From: Siderastrea siderea
Taxonomy: Eukaryota > Cnidaria > Anthozoa > Scleractinia > Rhizangiidae
Direction: 5' to 3'
Assembly: GCA_964030785.1 (NCBI GenBank)
Contig: OZ034976.1
Span: 2,480,001-2,544,000, forward strand
Length of the DNA: 64,000 nt
Made by a program: the position numbers and the translations under genes. Shown here piece by piece: positions 30,141 through 41,680 of this stretch. The notes below the pieces were generated by a model. That model made no database searches. It was not told the origin of the DNA and saw only the letters and a program-made list of their open reading frames with translations. The stretch's first letter is position 1. Every line of letters begins with the position of its first letter.

Positions 30141-30955
30141 TTATCTTTCACCGATTATTTCTTCTTGGCTTGCCAATTCCCCACATGGTTCTTCCTCAAT
30201 GCATGTGCTAGAGCAAGGACTGCTCTGAACGCTGTCTTCGCTCGATTCATCTTCTTCTTGAATTTCTGATAAGGCCCTCTGGCGTCTTTGCCGAGTTTGC
30301 CGAGCCAAGTTCAGTAGCTGAACTCGTTGAGCAAACGAAAAAACGATTCGGGTGATTAGATGCTCAACATGTTGCTCAAATTCTTCGAAGCTTTTCTGGT
30401 TCTTCTTCCCCATGAGTTTGTTCATCCATTTCCCTCGGGTAGAGCTTTCCTTGACATGATTTTCAATCTTGTACAATGTCTCTCTCAGATCACTGTAGAA
30501 TTCTGCTTGACGAATAAACTTGACATCTGCTCCGTTTAAAACTTTGGTGATCTGTTTAACTATCGGCACAAATCGAAGGACATAAGCTTTGTTGTGTTTC
30601 GCGCTCGCGATCGCCCAGTGGATGTTGTCCACGATGGAAAAGATGGAGCCAGGCGAGGCGAAGCAGCTTTCAGCGTTGTTTGCCATCGCAGTCTTGGTAG
30701 CCACTTGGTTCTTCATCTGTATTTCAAACTTTGTTCTTGAGCATCAAAAACGAGAATGGAATAGTCTTCCGTTCAATTCAATCCCCGCTAGCTACACCAG
30801 TATAGCAAAACGAAGAAAGTTCAAGTCTTTGTACAAACGCGTTAACTTCCCTCGTCAAAAATTACTTGAAAGATTTCTCGCAGCACCAGAATCCCTCTGA
30901 AGCCACTACTGCCATCCAGGTCGTCCTCGCAATCACCATCAAAAAATTCGCTCAT
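30141..30955 (-). CDS. Two-exon gene, MLKL-like N-terminal four-helix protein
   Basis: Exon 1 is 30955-30866 (MSEFFDGDCEDDLDGSSGFR, 30 codons, donor GTAATT). Exon 2 is 30716-30141 (acceptor ATACAG, 191 codons and stop). The phases match, giving 221 aa. Residues about 50-165 are predicted helical and follow the pattern of the four-helix N-terminal domain of MLKL and related HeLo-like proteins: AIASAKHNKAYVLRFVPIVK, then LRETLYKIENHVKESSTRG, then KWMNKLMGKK and FEEFEQHVEHLITRI. In MLKL this bundle inserts into membranes to carry out cell death. Here no kinase domain follows; a short basic stretch (RQTRQRRQR) and an acidic serine-rich tail end the protein. Function is inferred from pattern only. 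Exon 1 could be untranslated, with the start at 30716. Confidence 0.6.
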
Positions 30956-31254
30956 CTAGGAAGGTAAAATCGCTCTTATGTTTGAAAAAAAGCAGTGTTT
31001 AAAAGGCCAAACTACGGAACAACTCGCTTCTCAGAAACGGAAGACAAGTGAAACCGACAACCGCGCGCGCGTGGTTTAACCATGCAAAACGACATGCAAA
31101 ACGTGATTAGCTTGTTGAGAGCTTATTCACATATCTTCTTGGGTAGGGTGGGGTAGGAAAAAAAACGACAGCAGAAATCATATTCAAGAAACTCAGAACC
31201 TCGTAAATCTTGTTTCAATTGTACTTCCTTGATACTTGGGTTGCATTCAAGAAA

Positions 31255-31272
31255 AATATATATATATATATT
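31255..31272. repeat. TA microsatellite
   Basis: Short TA run followed by a T run, just before segment X begins. Confidence 0.85.
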
Positions 31273-31288
31273 TTTTTTTTGTGGCTGC

Positions 31289-32275
31289 ATTTATTTCAAG
31301 CCTAACCCCTCCCGGTGCGTAGTGAAGAATATTGATTAGCATAGCTGGATTGTATTTTCCTATTGGCGGGTTTTTGATCAACAAAGGGTCACAAAGGAAC
31401 CGCAGATTTCTCGTTCTGATGTAAATATTTTGGCGCCTAGTTACGAAATTTTTATTTTTAGGTTATTGCACAACTGTTCTATAGCGTGGTGAAAATTTCG
31501 ATGCTAGGAGTGCGGTTTGATTCATCCGTGCTTTGTTTTGATTAATTTTTTATTTGCGATTTAGGTGTGAGATACAAAAGTAGAAATGACGCTACTTAGG
31601 GAAATTCAAAATGCCCCAAACAAGTTAGCGAAAACCAGGGAATGGAAAATTTCTCGTTGAAATAATATTCGGCAGATATATTTTCTCGATAAAGAGTCGT
31701 TAGGAGCCGAACCCAAGCGGTCCTGTTAGGCCCAGTTCACTCACGCGCCGTACCTCCCATGTGCCGTACCAAATACATTTTTGCCCCGAGGTCGTATTAA
31801 GCGGCGAGCTTTGCCTTACCCTGAGATGTTACCTTGCCTAATTGAATTCTGTCGAAAAAAAAACTGATTTGGACACCGTTCCACTGCCAAATAACTACGT
31901 ACTACTTGGCACGGCACGTGAGAGGTACGGCGTCTGAACTGCGTTTCGCGGGACCGGTAGGCGGTTAACTGTCGGTCACGGGAACATCACACACGGATGA
32001 CAAATGCCGCCACCATATTGTTTTGAAACTTAACTTGGTGACTTGTTCCTTATTTTACCGTTCGTGATCAAAAAATGATCCAAAATCTCTATTTAGAAGG
32101 AAAATCATGGGCTTCTGCGAAAATCCATCAAGACTCGTATACTTCCTATACTTGGGTGTCCTGTGGTAACAGCCCAAAAATAGTGGTCTTCACGGAAGCG
32201 CGTGAGTAGCAAGCAGTTGACCAGGGCTTTTAGGTGTGACACACAGCACGTTCAATAGAATTTGAAACCGTTCCG
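31289..32275. repeat. Segment X, left copy
   Basis: From ATTTATTTCAAGCCTAACCC onward this stretch is nearly identical to 63,032-64,000 at the right edge. Part of it (from AGGGAAATTCAAAATGCCCC) also begins array units 2 and 3. No coding frame is shared. A MITE with inverted ends AGGCCCAGTTCA... lies inside at about 31,722-31,945. Beyond 32,275 the comparison ends only because the window ends. Confidence 0.85.
31722..31945. mobile_element. MITE inside segment X
   Basis: Inverted ends AGGCCCAGTTCA / GCCGTACCTCCCATGTGCCG on the left and CGGCACGTGAGAGGTACGGC on the right. Copies at about 43,283-43,490, 51,979-52,190 and 63,459-63,672. Confidence 0.75.
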
Positions 32276-34249
32276 TTCTTTCCTCTTTGTTTCCTTTGCT
32301 TCCTGTTTTCCTTCGCTCTATGGTCGAAAATATTTTTGCCAACTATGTGCTGGAACTTGATTGAATTTTATTTTCCACTTCTCAACTTTAATTTTTGATT
32401 TTAGTTTGATTTCGTACTTTACTTGAATTCAGTTTTACTTCATTTTGATTTTGACTAAAATTTATTTTCAGCCTATTTTCTTATTATTTACATTGTAGAT
32501 TTTACTTCATTTTATTCTTTAAAGTAAAATTGTCAGGTAAATAAAAAAAAAATCAACTTTCCGTTGATTTCTCCCTTCGCGTCACGTCTCCTCGAAATTT
32601 CGAGCGCGCGCGCGTGTATATTTCGCCCGCCCCACAATCGCGATCGCCAAAATTAGAGACTACTCGCAGTCTAGATTTCGTATGACAACGACAACAACAA
32701 CGCTTTATTTAACGTGGAAACATGCATTGACCTCCATACTGCTGAACTATTATTTGGCGTGAGACGTAAAATGACTAGTTTTTTTTCTTAAGTTTTTTGA
32801 TGAAATACGGTTTTCAAACCCAAACAGGTTACGCAAAATGTGACCCCTCCCCCACCCCTCGCAACCCCTCCCGATTTACCAGCATCTCTGTTGGTTAAAG
32901 GGTTTTGATTATTCACGAATTGCAATAAACAACAGCGAAATTGAGACAGTGATCAATGAGAGCAAAGAAAACGGGTTAAAAGCGTCATTCTTTCGGTTCT
33001 GAAAAGAGCAGTTCGTTTCAGTGGCATTTTAATTTCATGTGCAGTTCACGTTTAACTATAAAGCGTCTGGATTCTCCATTTCCTGCATTTCGGCCTACGT
33101 CAGTCCAAAACAGCAAAACTTTGTACCCTATTTCCGAAGAGTAAGTAATACATACCATACTTCAAGCCAAACTCTATTCTCTATTCAGACTACCAAACTT
33201 TAATTTACTGTGTAGTCAAAACTCGAAAAAGTGTGACCCTGGTTGGTCCGCTGTTGACTTTTTAACCTGCTACGTTTGGCGCGCGAAAGGGTTGCCTTAG
33301 AGCGAAACCAAATATAAGATTGCTTTATGTTTTTGTTTTTGTTTTTTTTTTTAAACTTAAAATTCAGTTAACTCGACGTTTTCATTGTTAAAATCTAATC
33401 AGGCAAACAGGAGCTCTGAATCAAAACAAAGTATATCAGTCGGTGAGTGTGTTGGTAGGGCCTTGACTGAAGTACTACACAATTAACAGCAGGAACCTAT
33501 AGCTAGGACACCCTAGTTATCTGATACATCAGCGCCTAAAAATAACGAAAGTGTCTCCGACAGAGCACTCTTTCCTCCGCAGAGGATCAAAGGAGCTTTT
33601 CGTACGGAGAGTATCCGTTGAAATAGTGAGCGCAGGCGTAACTTTGGTCTGCGGAGGAGACAGGATCAATGATTCAGCGAAGTTCCTCTCTTGGGAATAC
33701 CGCGAAGATCTCGGGAACATCAGCGAATCTACACGACACCTCACGAAAATAAACACAGGAATGTGCTCAGGAATGCGCTCTACTCCACTACAATATCTCA
33801 TGGTTGCTATCGCAACCACAAGATAAAAACGAAACCAAAACTGGCGTACGTTTCTTAAACTCCCAGAAACATTTCGGGCCTGAAAATCTGCCTGTCTTAC
33901 GTGACCAACTTCACCACTAGAAATCGTTTATTTTTTAGGAAAAGATTTTGGAAGCTAAGCGTTACAGTAAAATCTCTAGAATTTTCAAGAATGATAATAA
34001 TGTGGTAGCATAAAATCAATAATCCTGGAGAGAGGTTAGGAATATTGATTTCATCATACCCGCCATGCTTTATTTATTGTACTGACTTTATTAATTACCC
34101 ACCATGTTGGTGCTCTAAAGACTGAGGGGTTCCAACATGGCGGACGCATACCAACTCTTTTAATTTTCGGAAAATTATTTTTTAAAAAAACTTTGTCTTA
34201 AAGAGCAATGTAGAGCCAGAATTTTTCTACGCTGTCTCCTTTTACCTGT
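32276..34249. other. Intergenic stretch, no gene seen
   Basis: T-rich low-complexity DNA (32,340-32,530), a GCGCGCGCG run near 32,607, and overlapping open frames of about 95 codons at 33,529-33,826 on both strands without recognisable motifs. This part is missing from array units 2 and 3. Confidence 0.5.
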
Positions 34250-34606
34250 TTTTTACCTTAATTTCTTTCTGAATCTTGTTCATGCAAGAAAACTCGTTTG
34301 TCATGTTTAAGGTGGTTTAAAATTAAGCGTCAAAAGTATTTCATGTTTGTGTGGGTTTCTCTTTACTACACGCCGTGATTGGTTAAAAAAAAAACTCGCG
34401 ACACTTTCTCGACCAATTGAAAGTAAAATCAAAACATAATAATAATTAATAATAATAATAATTTATTACTTTTCAGGCGCAAATAAGCATAGGGATATGA
34501 TCAAACCATGACTTGCTCACACGTTTTCCCGCACTTGACCACTGAGGCCTTTTACGACCGGCTCATTTGAAAAACGCTCAATGAGAAGCTAGAGTACTCT
34601 TGGAGG

Positions 34607-34615
34607 AAAAAAAAA
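34607..34615 (-). terminator. Pol III terminator of tRNA-Leu
   Basis: Nine T bases on the minus strand, starting one base after the tRNA 3' end. Confidence 0.85.
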
Positions 34616-34616
34616 G

Positions 34617-34700
34617 TACCAGGAGTGGGGTTCGAACCCACGCGGACAATACGTCCATTGAATCTTAAGTCCAACGCCTTAACCACTCGGCCATCCTGGT
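34617..34700 (-). tRNA. tRNA-Leu, anticodon UAA
   Basis: 84 nt with a complete class II fold: acceptor ACCAGGA / TCCTGGT plus discriminator A, D arm GGCCGAGTGGTTAAGGC, anticodon loop CTTAAGA (UAA), long variable arm, and T arm with GGGTTCGAACCCC. One G-T pair sits in the anticodon stem (TTGGA/TTCAA). Directly after the 3' end is a run of nine T on the transcribed strand, a Pol III terminator. Probably functional. Confidence 0.95.
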
Positions 34701-34708
34701 AATGTTAC

Positions 34709-35738
34709 TTCGGTTGGAAATAATGCAAAGACTGTTCAGACAACGTGCACGAGGCGTAAATGCAATATTTCGGCTGGCCAATACCAGCCTTCTTCAGGTT
34801 TATTGAATGAAATGTGAATTTACATGGTCTTTATATAACGAACCGGAAATAACAGGACAGGGCTACGTGATGTGTTAAAAATACAGAAAAACAATAATAA
34901 TGAAATAAAAGAGGAAATACAGTATAATAGAGATAAGGAAAAAGCTGGTTGGATTACATTTCATCTCTTCTGTTAAGACCTGGAGGCTCCAGTGTGTTTC
35001 CTCGGTGGATGAGGAATGCCTCACGAGCCTTTCTAACTGACTCACGATTAGTATATAATTTTTCAAGTGGTATAAGAAGCAGATGATTAACCGTATGATT
35101 GCCAGTAATAAAGTGTCGTGAGACAGCGGTAGGATTGTAGCTGGAGGTGTTGATAATGGGTCGCTTATGTTCATTAAAGCGTTCTTTGACTTTGAGGCGA
35201 CGTTTAGTTTCTCCGATATATTGAAGATTACATTTAGTACATTGAATCATGTAAATCACATTACGCGTTTCACAAGTAATGTGCGATTTGATTTGATTCA
35301 TTTGTCCAGTACTATTAAAAGTATATTGCGTGCGGCCATCTTCGATATAAGGGCAGGTGGTACAATTATTTTTATTGCACCGAAAAGAGCCAGGAGGAAA
35401 CCGTGAGTTGTCAGTGTTGACAGGTTCCGGTAACTTAGCTCTAACAAGAATGTCACTAACGTTTTCACAACGCCGGTGGGCTACTAGAGGAAGACTAGTA
35501 AAAACCTTTTTACAAGGATCAGATAAGTAGAGAACATGAGAGTGTTTGTGGATTATGCGGGTTATGTTAGGTAAAGCAGGATTGTATGCAATGACAAAAG
35601 GAACAGTATCTGTCTGTCGTTTAGGTTTGGTTTTAAGAGCGTCGTTGCAAGAAACGTAAGAAGCCCGTTGTATTTGGGTTTTAAGAAAATCTAGTCTATA
35701 ACCCCGATTAACGAGGTAGTTCATAAGTACTTCAATCT
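34709..35738 (-). mobile_element. 5'-truncated Penelope-like retroelement with GIY-YIG endonuclease
   Basis: An open frame (35,724-34,954, 256 aa) encodes the C-terminal part of a Penelope-type polyprotein. CNKNNCTTCPYI is a Cys-rich linker. VIYMIQCTKCNLQYIGETKR has the GIY-YIG endonuclease core, followed by R and EH (RFNEHKRP). The reverse transcriptase is missing, so this is a truncated insertion. It lies between GTTACTT and GCTGATAATT, which are nearly adjacent in units 2 and 3. So the element entered only unit 1, or was lost from the others. Confidence 0.88.
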
Positions 35739-36224
35739 GCTGATAATTATTTTAAAATCTCTTATTCCATGCCTTTCTATTCCATGCCTTTGTTATTAGA
35801 GATGTTTCAGGACAGAGCAGTTTAGAGTACGATTTCACGGGCAGCAACATAACTGCAAACTTTTAAAAACAGGGAAGCCACGTGTTCGGCTACCCGCGTG
35901 ACCCATGCGCTGAGAAAAACGCTGTGAAGTTTTGGGTAAAGATAAATTTCTTAAAATGAATAATTTATTTATTCAAAGAAGAATTATCGTAATCCAATAA
36001 AATTATTGGTAGCACCATGAAATCTACAATTGAATCGAATTTTTACACGCTTCATGAAAATTACGTGTAAAGACCATGCCACTTTGTTGTCTTGCACACG
36101 TCCAAGATAGCCAAAGATAGCCGGCAATCAAGGGATTATGAAGGGGAAGTTAGAGCAAGCAAACCCGGAAAGCACAGGACACATCGAGTTCCACACGGGG
36201 GTTAGCAGCTTTGGTAGGGTGGGG

Positions 36225-36640
36225 TGAGTGGGGTGCGGTGGTGTAGTGGTTGCGCGTTGGACTTAAGATCTGAAGGTCGGTGGCTCGACGCCCAGTCCCT
36301 GCCATCGTGTTGTTTCCTCAGACAAGAAACTTTACCCCACATTGTCTCTCTCCACCCAGGTGTATAAATGCGTACTGGTGACATACTTCTGGGGATAACC
36401 CGGCAATGGACATCCAGGGGGAGTAGCAATACTCTCAGTTACTTCATGCTACAGAACCCGGGTTAAGCTCCGGCTCGTGTGGGCCCCCTTGGCTTGTGTG
36501 CGACTTTACCGAGGATGAGGCAAGGTGAGTCCTGACAACAGCAGAAACCTGCTCTCAACGTTTAGTTCAGCTGGTGGGCAAGGCACCGGTATCCCGGGGG
36601 TAATGGGTTCAATTACCGTTACAGTCTTAAAGTTATTTCT
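36225..36640 (+). mobile_element. tRNA-derived SINE pair, unit 1
   Basis: First module: A box TGGTGTAGTGG, B box GGCTCGACGCC, then a body ending near CGTGTGGGCCCCCTTGGC. Second module from about 36,558: A box TAGTTCAGCTGG and B box GGGTTCAATTACC. Two Pol III promoter-like heads lie in the same direction, just before gene A. Confidence 0.7.
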
Positions 36641-36864
36641 TTTTCTTTTTCCTTTTGTTTTTCAGGCTAAAAGGGAGAATTGCTTCAATTGCTTTTACAC
36701 TTCGAAGATCATTCCACTCATTTCAAGTTTGAGCCACAGTTCATATACACGTATGTCTTTTATATATTTTTTTTCAGGTCGGGATTTAATAAATATTTTA
36801 TTGTTTGTTGTCACTTGAACTGTCTGAACTCGTCCTGGTATATCTCAGCCAACGTTTGTTAAAG

Positions 36865-39800
36865 ATGGACGTCTATCAGCTCCTCCTGTTTGCGTTGGCG
36901 ATCATCTTTGCTGAAGGTACGTAAGAAAAACAGAACCACAGGAAGTCAAGAGAGAGAGACAGTCACAGACAGAGAGAGAGATAGAGAGAGAGAGAGAATA
37001 AGAGAGAAAGAGAGAAAGTTGTTCATTCATTGTATCTGGACCGTGATTAGTTCTGAGAGGAGAAAGAAATGAGTAAACGAAAAGGGCGGATGAAAAGGTG
37101 TTTTCCCACCAAATTTTCGAACCTTTTATAAATGGCCACCAAAATGCCCTAACGATGATCGCCTAAAGTAAAGGGGTGGTCGCCTACGAAAAGTCTCAAA
37201 TGTAGCTAGGTTATGAATAGTAAAAGAAATTCGGTATCTTTGACTAGTGATCACGTAAGAGGGGTTGTCAGGTTTAGGACTGGAAATTTAAAAAAACCTG
37301 TGGATAAACTGATGCTATAGTCGCCATCATTTAGTCTTAGATCCTACGGATATAGATCCTTTTCAGTTTGCGCGCCTAAGCTTCGGAATTCGCTACCTTT
37401 TCATATAAAATCTAGCCCTTCAGTAGACGTTTCTTCTCAAGAAAGCTTTTTATCGAACACTTTATTTTTGTGACTGTAGACTTGTAGTTTTTTATTTTTA
37501 TTTATTTTTATTCCCGTCTCAGTAGAATAAACTGGTCACTCAGTTGACGCGGGACTCTTGTGCGACAAAACAGTTGTCTATTACGACCCGTCCTACCTGG
37601 CGTTAAAAATGGTTTTTCATTTATCCGGCACTTTCATCTGTCTATTTCTGATCTTTCTCAAGCAGTAAATCGACGGGTAGGAAGACCGCCGTATCGATCC
37701 GTTGACGAGTATCTAACGTTAGGACGAGTTATTCATCTATAATAAGACGCCGATCATATTAGACGATCGCGCAAGTTATCGATTTGTTTCCATATATAGT
37801 TATCTGTTTTCTTATATATGCAGTCTTCATAGGAGCCAGAACGTTTCAGTATTCTCGCTTTGTCAATGTTATTAAAACACCTGTTCCGTCAAATGGTCAG
37901 TCTGGCCTTTGAGATACCACAAGAAATGCATGTCGGAGTAATAATGCTGCTTATTCCCTTTATGATACAAAACCAGAAAGTCCTAGCACCGATGACTTAA
38001 CAACGACCTACCACGTCTGGTAAAACTTCATTGGCTTCCGATTTCCTACCGTGTTGTGTTCAAGTTACTTTTGTTGGTTTTGAAAGCTCTAAATGGTCTT
38101 TGCCCTCGGTTTTTGGTCGAATTACTTCAGTACCAGAATCTTTCCAGGACACTTCATTCACATTCCTTAGAACTTCTTTTGCAACAGAAATCCAATACTA
38201 AAACATATGGCGACAGGGCATTTTCCATATGTGCCCCTAGACTGTGGAATAGTATTCCCTTAGACATTCGTAAATGGAACAGCGTTTCTATTTAAAAAAA
38301 AAACAATTAAAGACCTACCTTTTTAGGAAATTTATTAATAATGGTTTATATCTTCTTATTTCTATTTTTATTTATTAATATATAGACAAGAGCGTTTTAG
38401 TGAAAAACAGACCACTCGTAACTTTCATACGAAACTACATCCGGAACTCGAGTGGCGTATTTTCCATATCCTCACTAGTGAGGATATCGATGACGTCATT
38501 TCCCGCTTTTACACTGCTGTTTGTGCAAAAATACTCTTTTCTATATAATAAAAAGAAAATTACACGGTGGCTTGAAGATATAAATTTTATTTTCTCGTGG
38601 TAAAAAACAATATTTTACTCACTCGCTGCGCTCTTTCGTAAGATATTGTTTTTACCACTCGAAAATAAAATTCATATCTTCGCACCGCCGTGTAATATCC
38701 TCTATATATTTATTATTATAAAATTATTATTTTTAACATTGTTGTAAAGCACCACGAACAACTAGTGGATTTGAGCGCTATAAAAGTGTTTAACTAATTA
38801 ATTAACCTAACCATTCAAACATTTAGAGTTGTTTTATTTTAACAGGAAAACAAGAAAAATGCAGCACAAAGATTGACCTAGCTATCGTTTTAGACGCCTC
38901 TGGGAGCATTGGCGAAGCGAACTTTAACATGGCCAAAGACTTCGCCAAAGAACTGTGCAGACGATTCGTGATCTCCAGAGACAAAGTTCACGTATCTATT
39001 GTCTCTTATTCTCAGTATGTCCATTTAATGCCTAAGTTCAGTGATTGCTATGATGAGAAGTCGCTCGAAAATGCTTTGAATAACCAGCATCTCTACGAAG
39101 CTTCCTCGACCAGTACTGGCAGGACATTGAAAGTTGTCTATTTTGACGTGTTTAATGAGAAGAGGGGCGGAGCGAGAACTGAGGAGCTTGGTGAGCAGTT
39201 GAGCAGTTCTTTATCGTTCATTCATTTTATGTTCCAGCAATGCTTGCTGTACAGTCCTGTATATACAAACGTAATGCATAGGAAATTCGGCGAAATTCAA
39301 ATAGACGAACTTTCGTTGCAAACAAAATATCGCCGAAATTCCACAGTTTTTTCAGAAATCTATTGTTTACGTTTCGGCGCGGACAATTTCGCGATTGGCG
39401 AAAACACAAATGTCTAAAGACATGGTTAGAGCCTAATTTGCATAACATCTACTCACCTGTTCATAACTTTGGGGACATTTGCTGAAAAGCTCTCAAACTT
39501 TGCACCCATTTAAAACGTGATGGCCTTAACTCAATATTTAAACTTAAGTGCCCAACGCTTGTGTCACGTGACCAGTGAAGGATGATTAAGGGTCAAAATC
39601 TTTAGAGTGAAATGGGGAATATAAAATGAAACAGAATTAAATCTTTTTGGGTGTCATTCTTTTACATCCAAAGAGCTTATAATGAATTCGCCTTGTGAGA
39701 TTGTCTATTTTATTTATATTAGAAATTATTAAAGCATTAATTAAGTCACCTGACCTATTTTCGTGATTTGTAGGATTTCTACTTAATATGGACACGTTTA

Positions 39801-41073
39801 AAAGGCGAATTTATGATGGCCGCTTAGCATGTAAAAGAATGACACCCAAAAAGATTTCTTTTTATCTCATTTTATATTCCCCATTTCACTCTGAAAATGT
39901 TAACTGTGACCCAAATGATTGACACTTGAAGTCAAAACTGAGTTAGGGTTATCAGTTTTCCACAATTGCCAAGTTTGAGAGTTTTTCGGCAGATTTCCGC
40001 AGAGTTATGACTTTTGGGCAAATTTATGCAAATTAGGCCCAAACCTTGCCTTAAGTGGCCTGAGGTTCGCAGTTGTGAACGAAAATTCTCGTGAACTTTC
40101 GTTTGCCTAAAGCAAAAGTTCGTATGCAGGAGCTGAAGGTTCATGAGTGTTAAAAGAAAATTCGCCTACATTCAGCGAAAATTCGCCAGCCGACATTAAA
40201 TGTAACTGTCATTCACTCTCAGAGCTCTGAATTAGCTAGCGCAGAACTTGTGATCATGAAAGACCTTCGGTTCCAAAGCGGTTATCCACGTTGCCGGTGA
40301 GCCAACTTTAAACTAGCATTAACTCATACAATTTTGTTTTGATTTGGCAAAAAAGAAAACGTAAGGTCACCCCATCATTTCATACTTTCCAAGTAAGTGT
40401 CAATGCATGTAAATCATAGCCAGAGGAACCGCCACGTTAATGTATTTTATTTCGAAACTCCATTTCTTAGCACATGCATGGCGATGTCTCGGGCGTTCAG
40501 CAGCCCTCTCTCTGATTGTTTTGAATAAGGTACCTCATGCTTGAGCGAAATCCCGAGCATTTTCCTTTCATAGTTCTCTGAGTAAATGCTAAGTTGTGAA
40601 GTGATCCCTTGCTCAGCGTCCAAGTTTGGCATCCGGCGTACGTTAACTAATGGATAGTACATGCTTTTAACAGTTTCTTATTTGAGTCAGGCTTGGACGA
40701 CTCTCTTTATCCTTGAGGATTACCTGTTTCTCCCAAAGGCAGCAATTTTTGTCTTGTTTTTCAAAACACTTTTGTTCCATTGTATTTTTAACTTCTTCAA
40801 TTTGTTTTCTCTTTCATCACAGATGTAAAAAAGGTGACCGTCGTCGTTACAGATGGTTACAGCACGACCGGAGTCGAATTTGTGAAAGACAATGCCAACC
40901 TTTTGAAGAATGCTGGAATTGAAATATTTGCAATCGGGATTACCAAGAGAATGAGAGACGAAGAATTGGTTATTTTATCAAGTGAACCTGTTAAAAATCA
41001 TTTCTTCAGGCTTTCTGATTCAAACTCTGTTAAAGGAATAGCCGACTCTATCATTAAGCAAGTGTGCAAATAG
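36865..41073 (+). CDS. Secreted vWA-domain protein, gene A copy 1
   Basis: Three exons, 36865-36916, 38846-39190 and 40823-41073, join in phase to 215 aa. Residues 1-17 are a signal peptide (MDVYQLLLFALAIIFAEG). One vWA domain fills the rest: strand IDLAIVLDASGSIG with the metal-binding DASGS, a second site near SSTSTGRTL, and VTVVVTDGYS with the MIDAS aspartate. IEIFAIGITKRM and ELVILSSEPVKNHFFRL follow. Cysteines just before the domain (EKCSTK) and at the end (KQVCK) could form the usual closing disulfide. There is no other domain, so it would be a small soluble extracellular binder. Relatives are matrilin and collagen VI type vWA domains. The ligand is unknown. A 5' UTR intron (about 36,750-36,777) seems likely. 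Confidence 0.9.
36948..37018 (+). repeat. GA microsatellite, unit 1
   Basis: Interrupted GA run in gene A intron 1. The matching runs are longer in unit 2 (45,493-45,590) and longest in unit 3 (54,190-54,318). Confidence 0.9.
37205..37471 (+). mobile_element. LINE 3' remnant in gene A intron 1, unit 1
   Basis: The frame ends in YRSFSVCAPKLRNSLPFHI-like sequence; the family motif in the sister copies is FSVCAPKLWNSLP, typical of the C-terminal end of CR1/L2-type reverse transcriptases. A TAG interrupts the frame here where the others read AAG. Confidence 0.7.
38056..38295 (+). mobile_element. Second LINE 3' remnant, unit 1
   Basis: Encodes VLKALNGLCPRFLVELLQY and AFSICAPRLWNSIPLDIRK, the end of another CR1/L2-like ORF2. 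Shorter homologues lie at 46,816-47,001 and 55,529-55,714. Confidence 0.75.
38559..38700. repeat. Hairpin repeat in gene A intron 1, unit 1
   Basis: ACACGGTGGCTTGAAGATAT and its inverse near ATATCTTCGCACCGCCGTGT flank a core ACTCACTCGCTGCGCTCTTT. Copies at about 47,265-47,402 and 55,980-56,117. Confidence 0.75.
39427..40055. mobile_element. Large foldback element in gene A intron 2, unit 1
   Basis: Arms of about 200 bp (CCTAATTTGCATAA, CTCTCAAACTT, AAATGGGGAATATAAAATGA, TGGGTGTCATTCTTTTACAT on the left; inverses on the right) around an AT-rich centre. Copies at about 48,132-48,750 and 56,838-57,450. Open frames running from the vWA exon into it are read-through. Confidence 0.75.
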
Positions 41074-41674
41074 CGATATATTGCATGAGTTTACAGCTGT
41101 CTTGTTAGAGGGGTCATGCCTTGAACGAAGGTGTTTACCATCGGAGGCGGCAAAATGTAGCCTTCACTCCAGAGAATATGTGCTCTAGAACAAACCCCCT
41201 AGAGCAAGAGGAAAGAGAGCAGGCCTAAATAACTATAAATCATACCTTTTAAATAGCGAAGAAATTATTCGTAAATTTAGTAAATTGCTGTAACTGTTAC
41301 GAACAATTTTCTTATCGTAGAGCCACATCCGAGCCAACAGAAAAAAGGGGGAAAAATAATTCAATCACAAACTTCCGTATATATTGCTTGTCTTTAGAGG
41401 GCGTGATGACTTCAGCGGTAAAAGGGACAAAGTGTTTTGTGTGGTTACTTTATTTGATATTTGTTCGGAAAATGTTCGCCTCTTCAGCCATTGAACACTT
41501 GCAGGGACAAACAAGATTAATTTTGGGTGACTGTTCGATCGTATAACCAGTCTTTAGCACAAGATTATCGATGTAGAGCCGGGGCAACGACGCCCTTGCC
41601 TTTATTCAAATTACCTCCTATGACAGACCGTTTTGTATTTCGCAGCGGCATAACACTTGTTCGTTTAAAACAGC

Positions 41675-41680
41675 AATAAA
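41675..41680 (+). terminator. Polyadenylation signal, gene A copy 1
   Basis: AATAAATAAAATATT about 600 bp after the stop. Matching hexamers lie at 50375-50380 and 59097-59102 after copies 2 and 3. Confidence 0.5.

Noticed and set aside
30720..30900. Plus-strand LINE-like end (WNSLP) opposite the MLKL-like gene
   Set aside because: Only a short resemblance. The minus strand has a start, donor, acceptor and matching phases across the same bases.
33529..33826. Overlapping open frames of 91-96 codons on both strands
   Set aside because: No recognisable domain; open on both strands, as expected from a GC-richer patch without stops.
36236..36300. A further tRNA gene before gene A
   Set aside because: It has A and B boxes but no acceptor stem pairing or clover-leaf fold, so it is a SINE head.
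39191..39417. Extension of the vWA exon through 39,417 as an intron-retained protein tail
   Set aside because: A good GTGAGC donor lies at 39,191, the exon 3 sequence completes the vWA fold, and the extension enters the foldback element.
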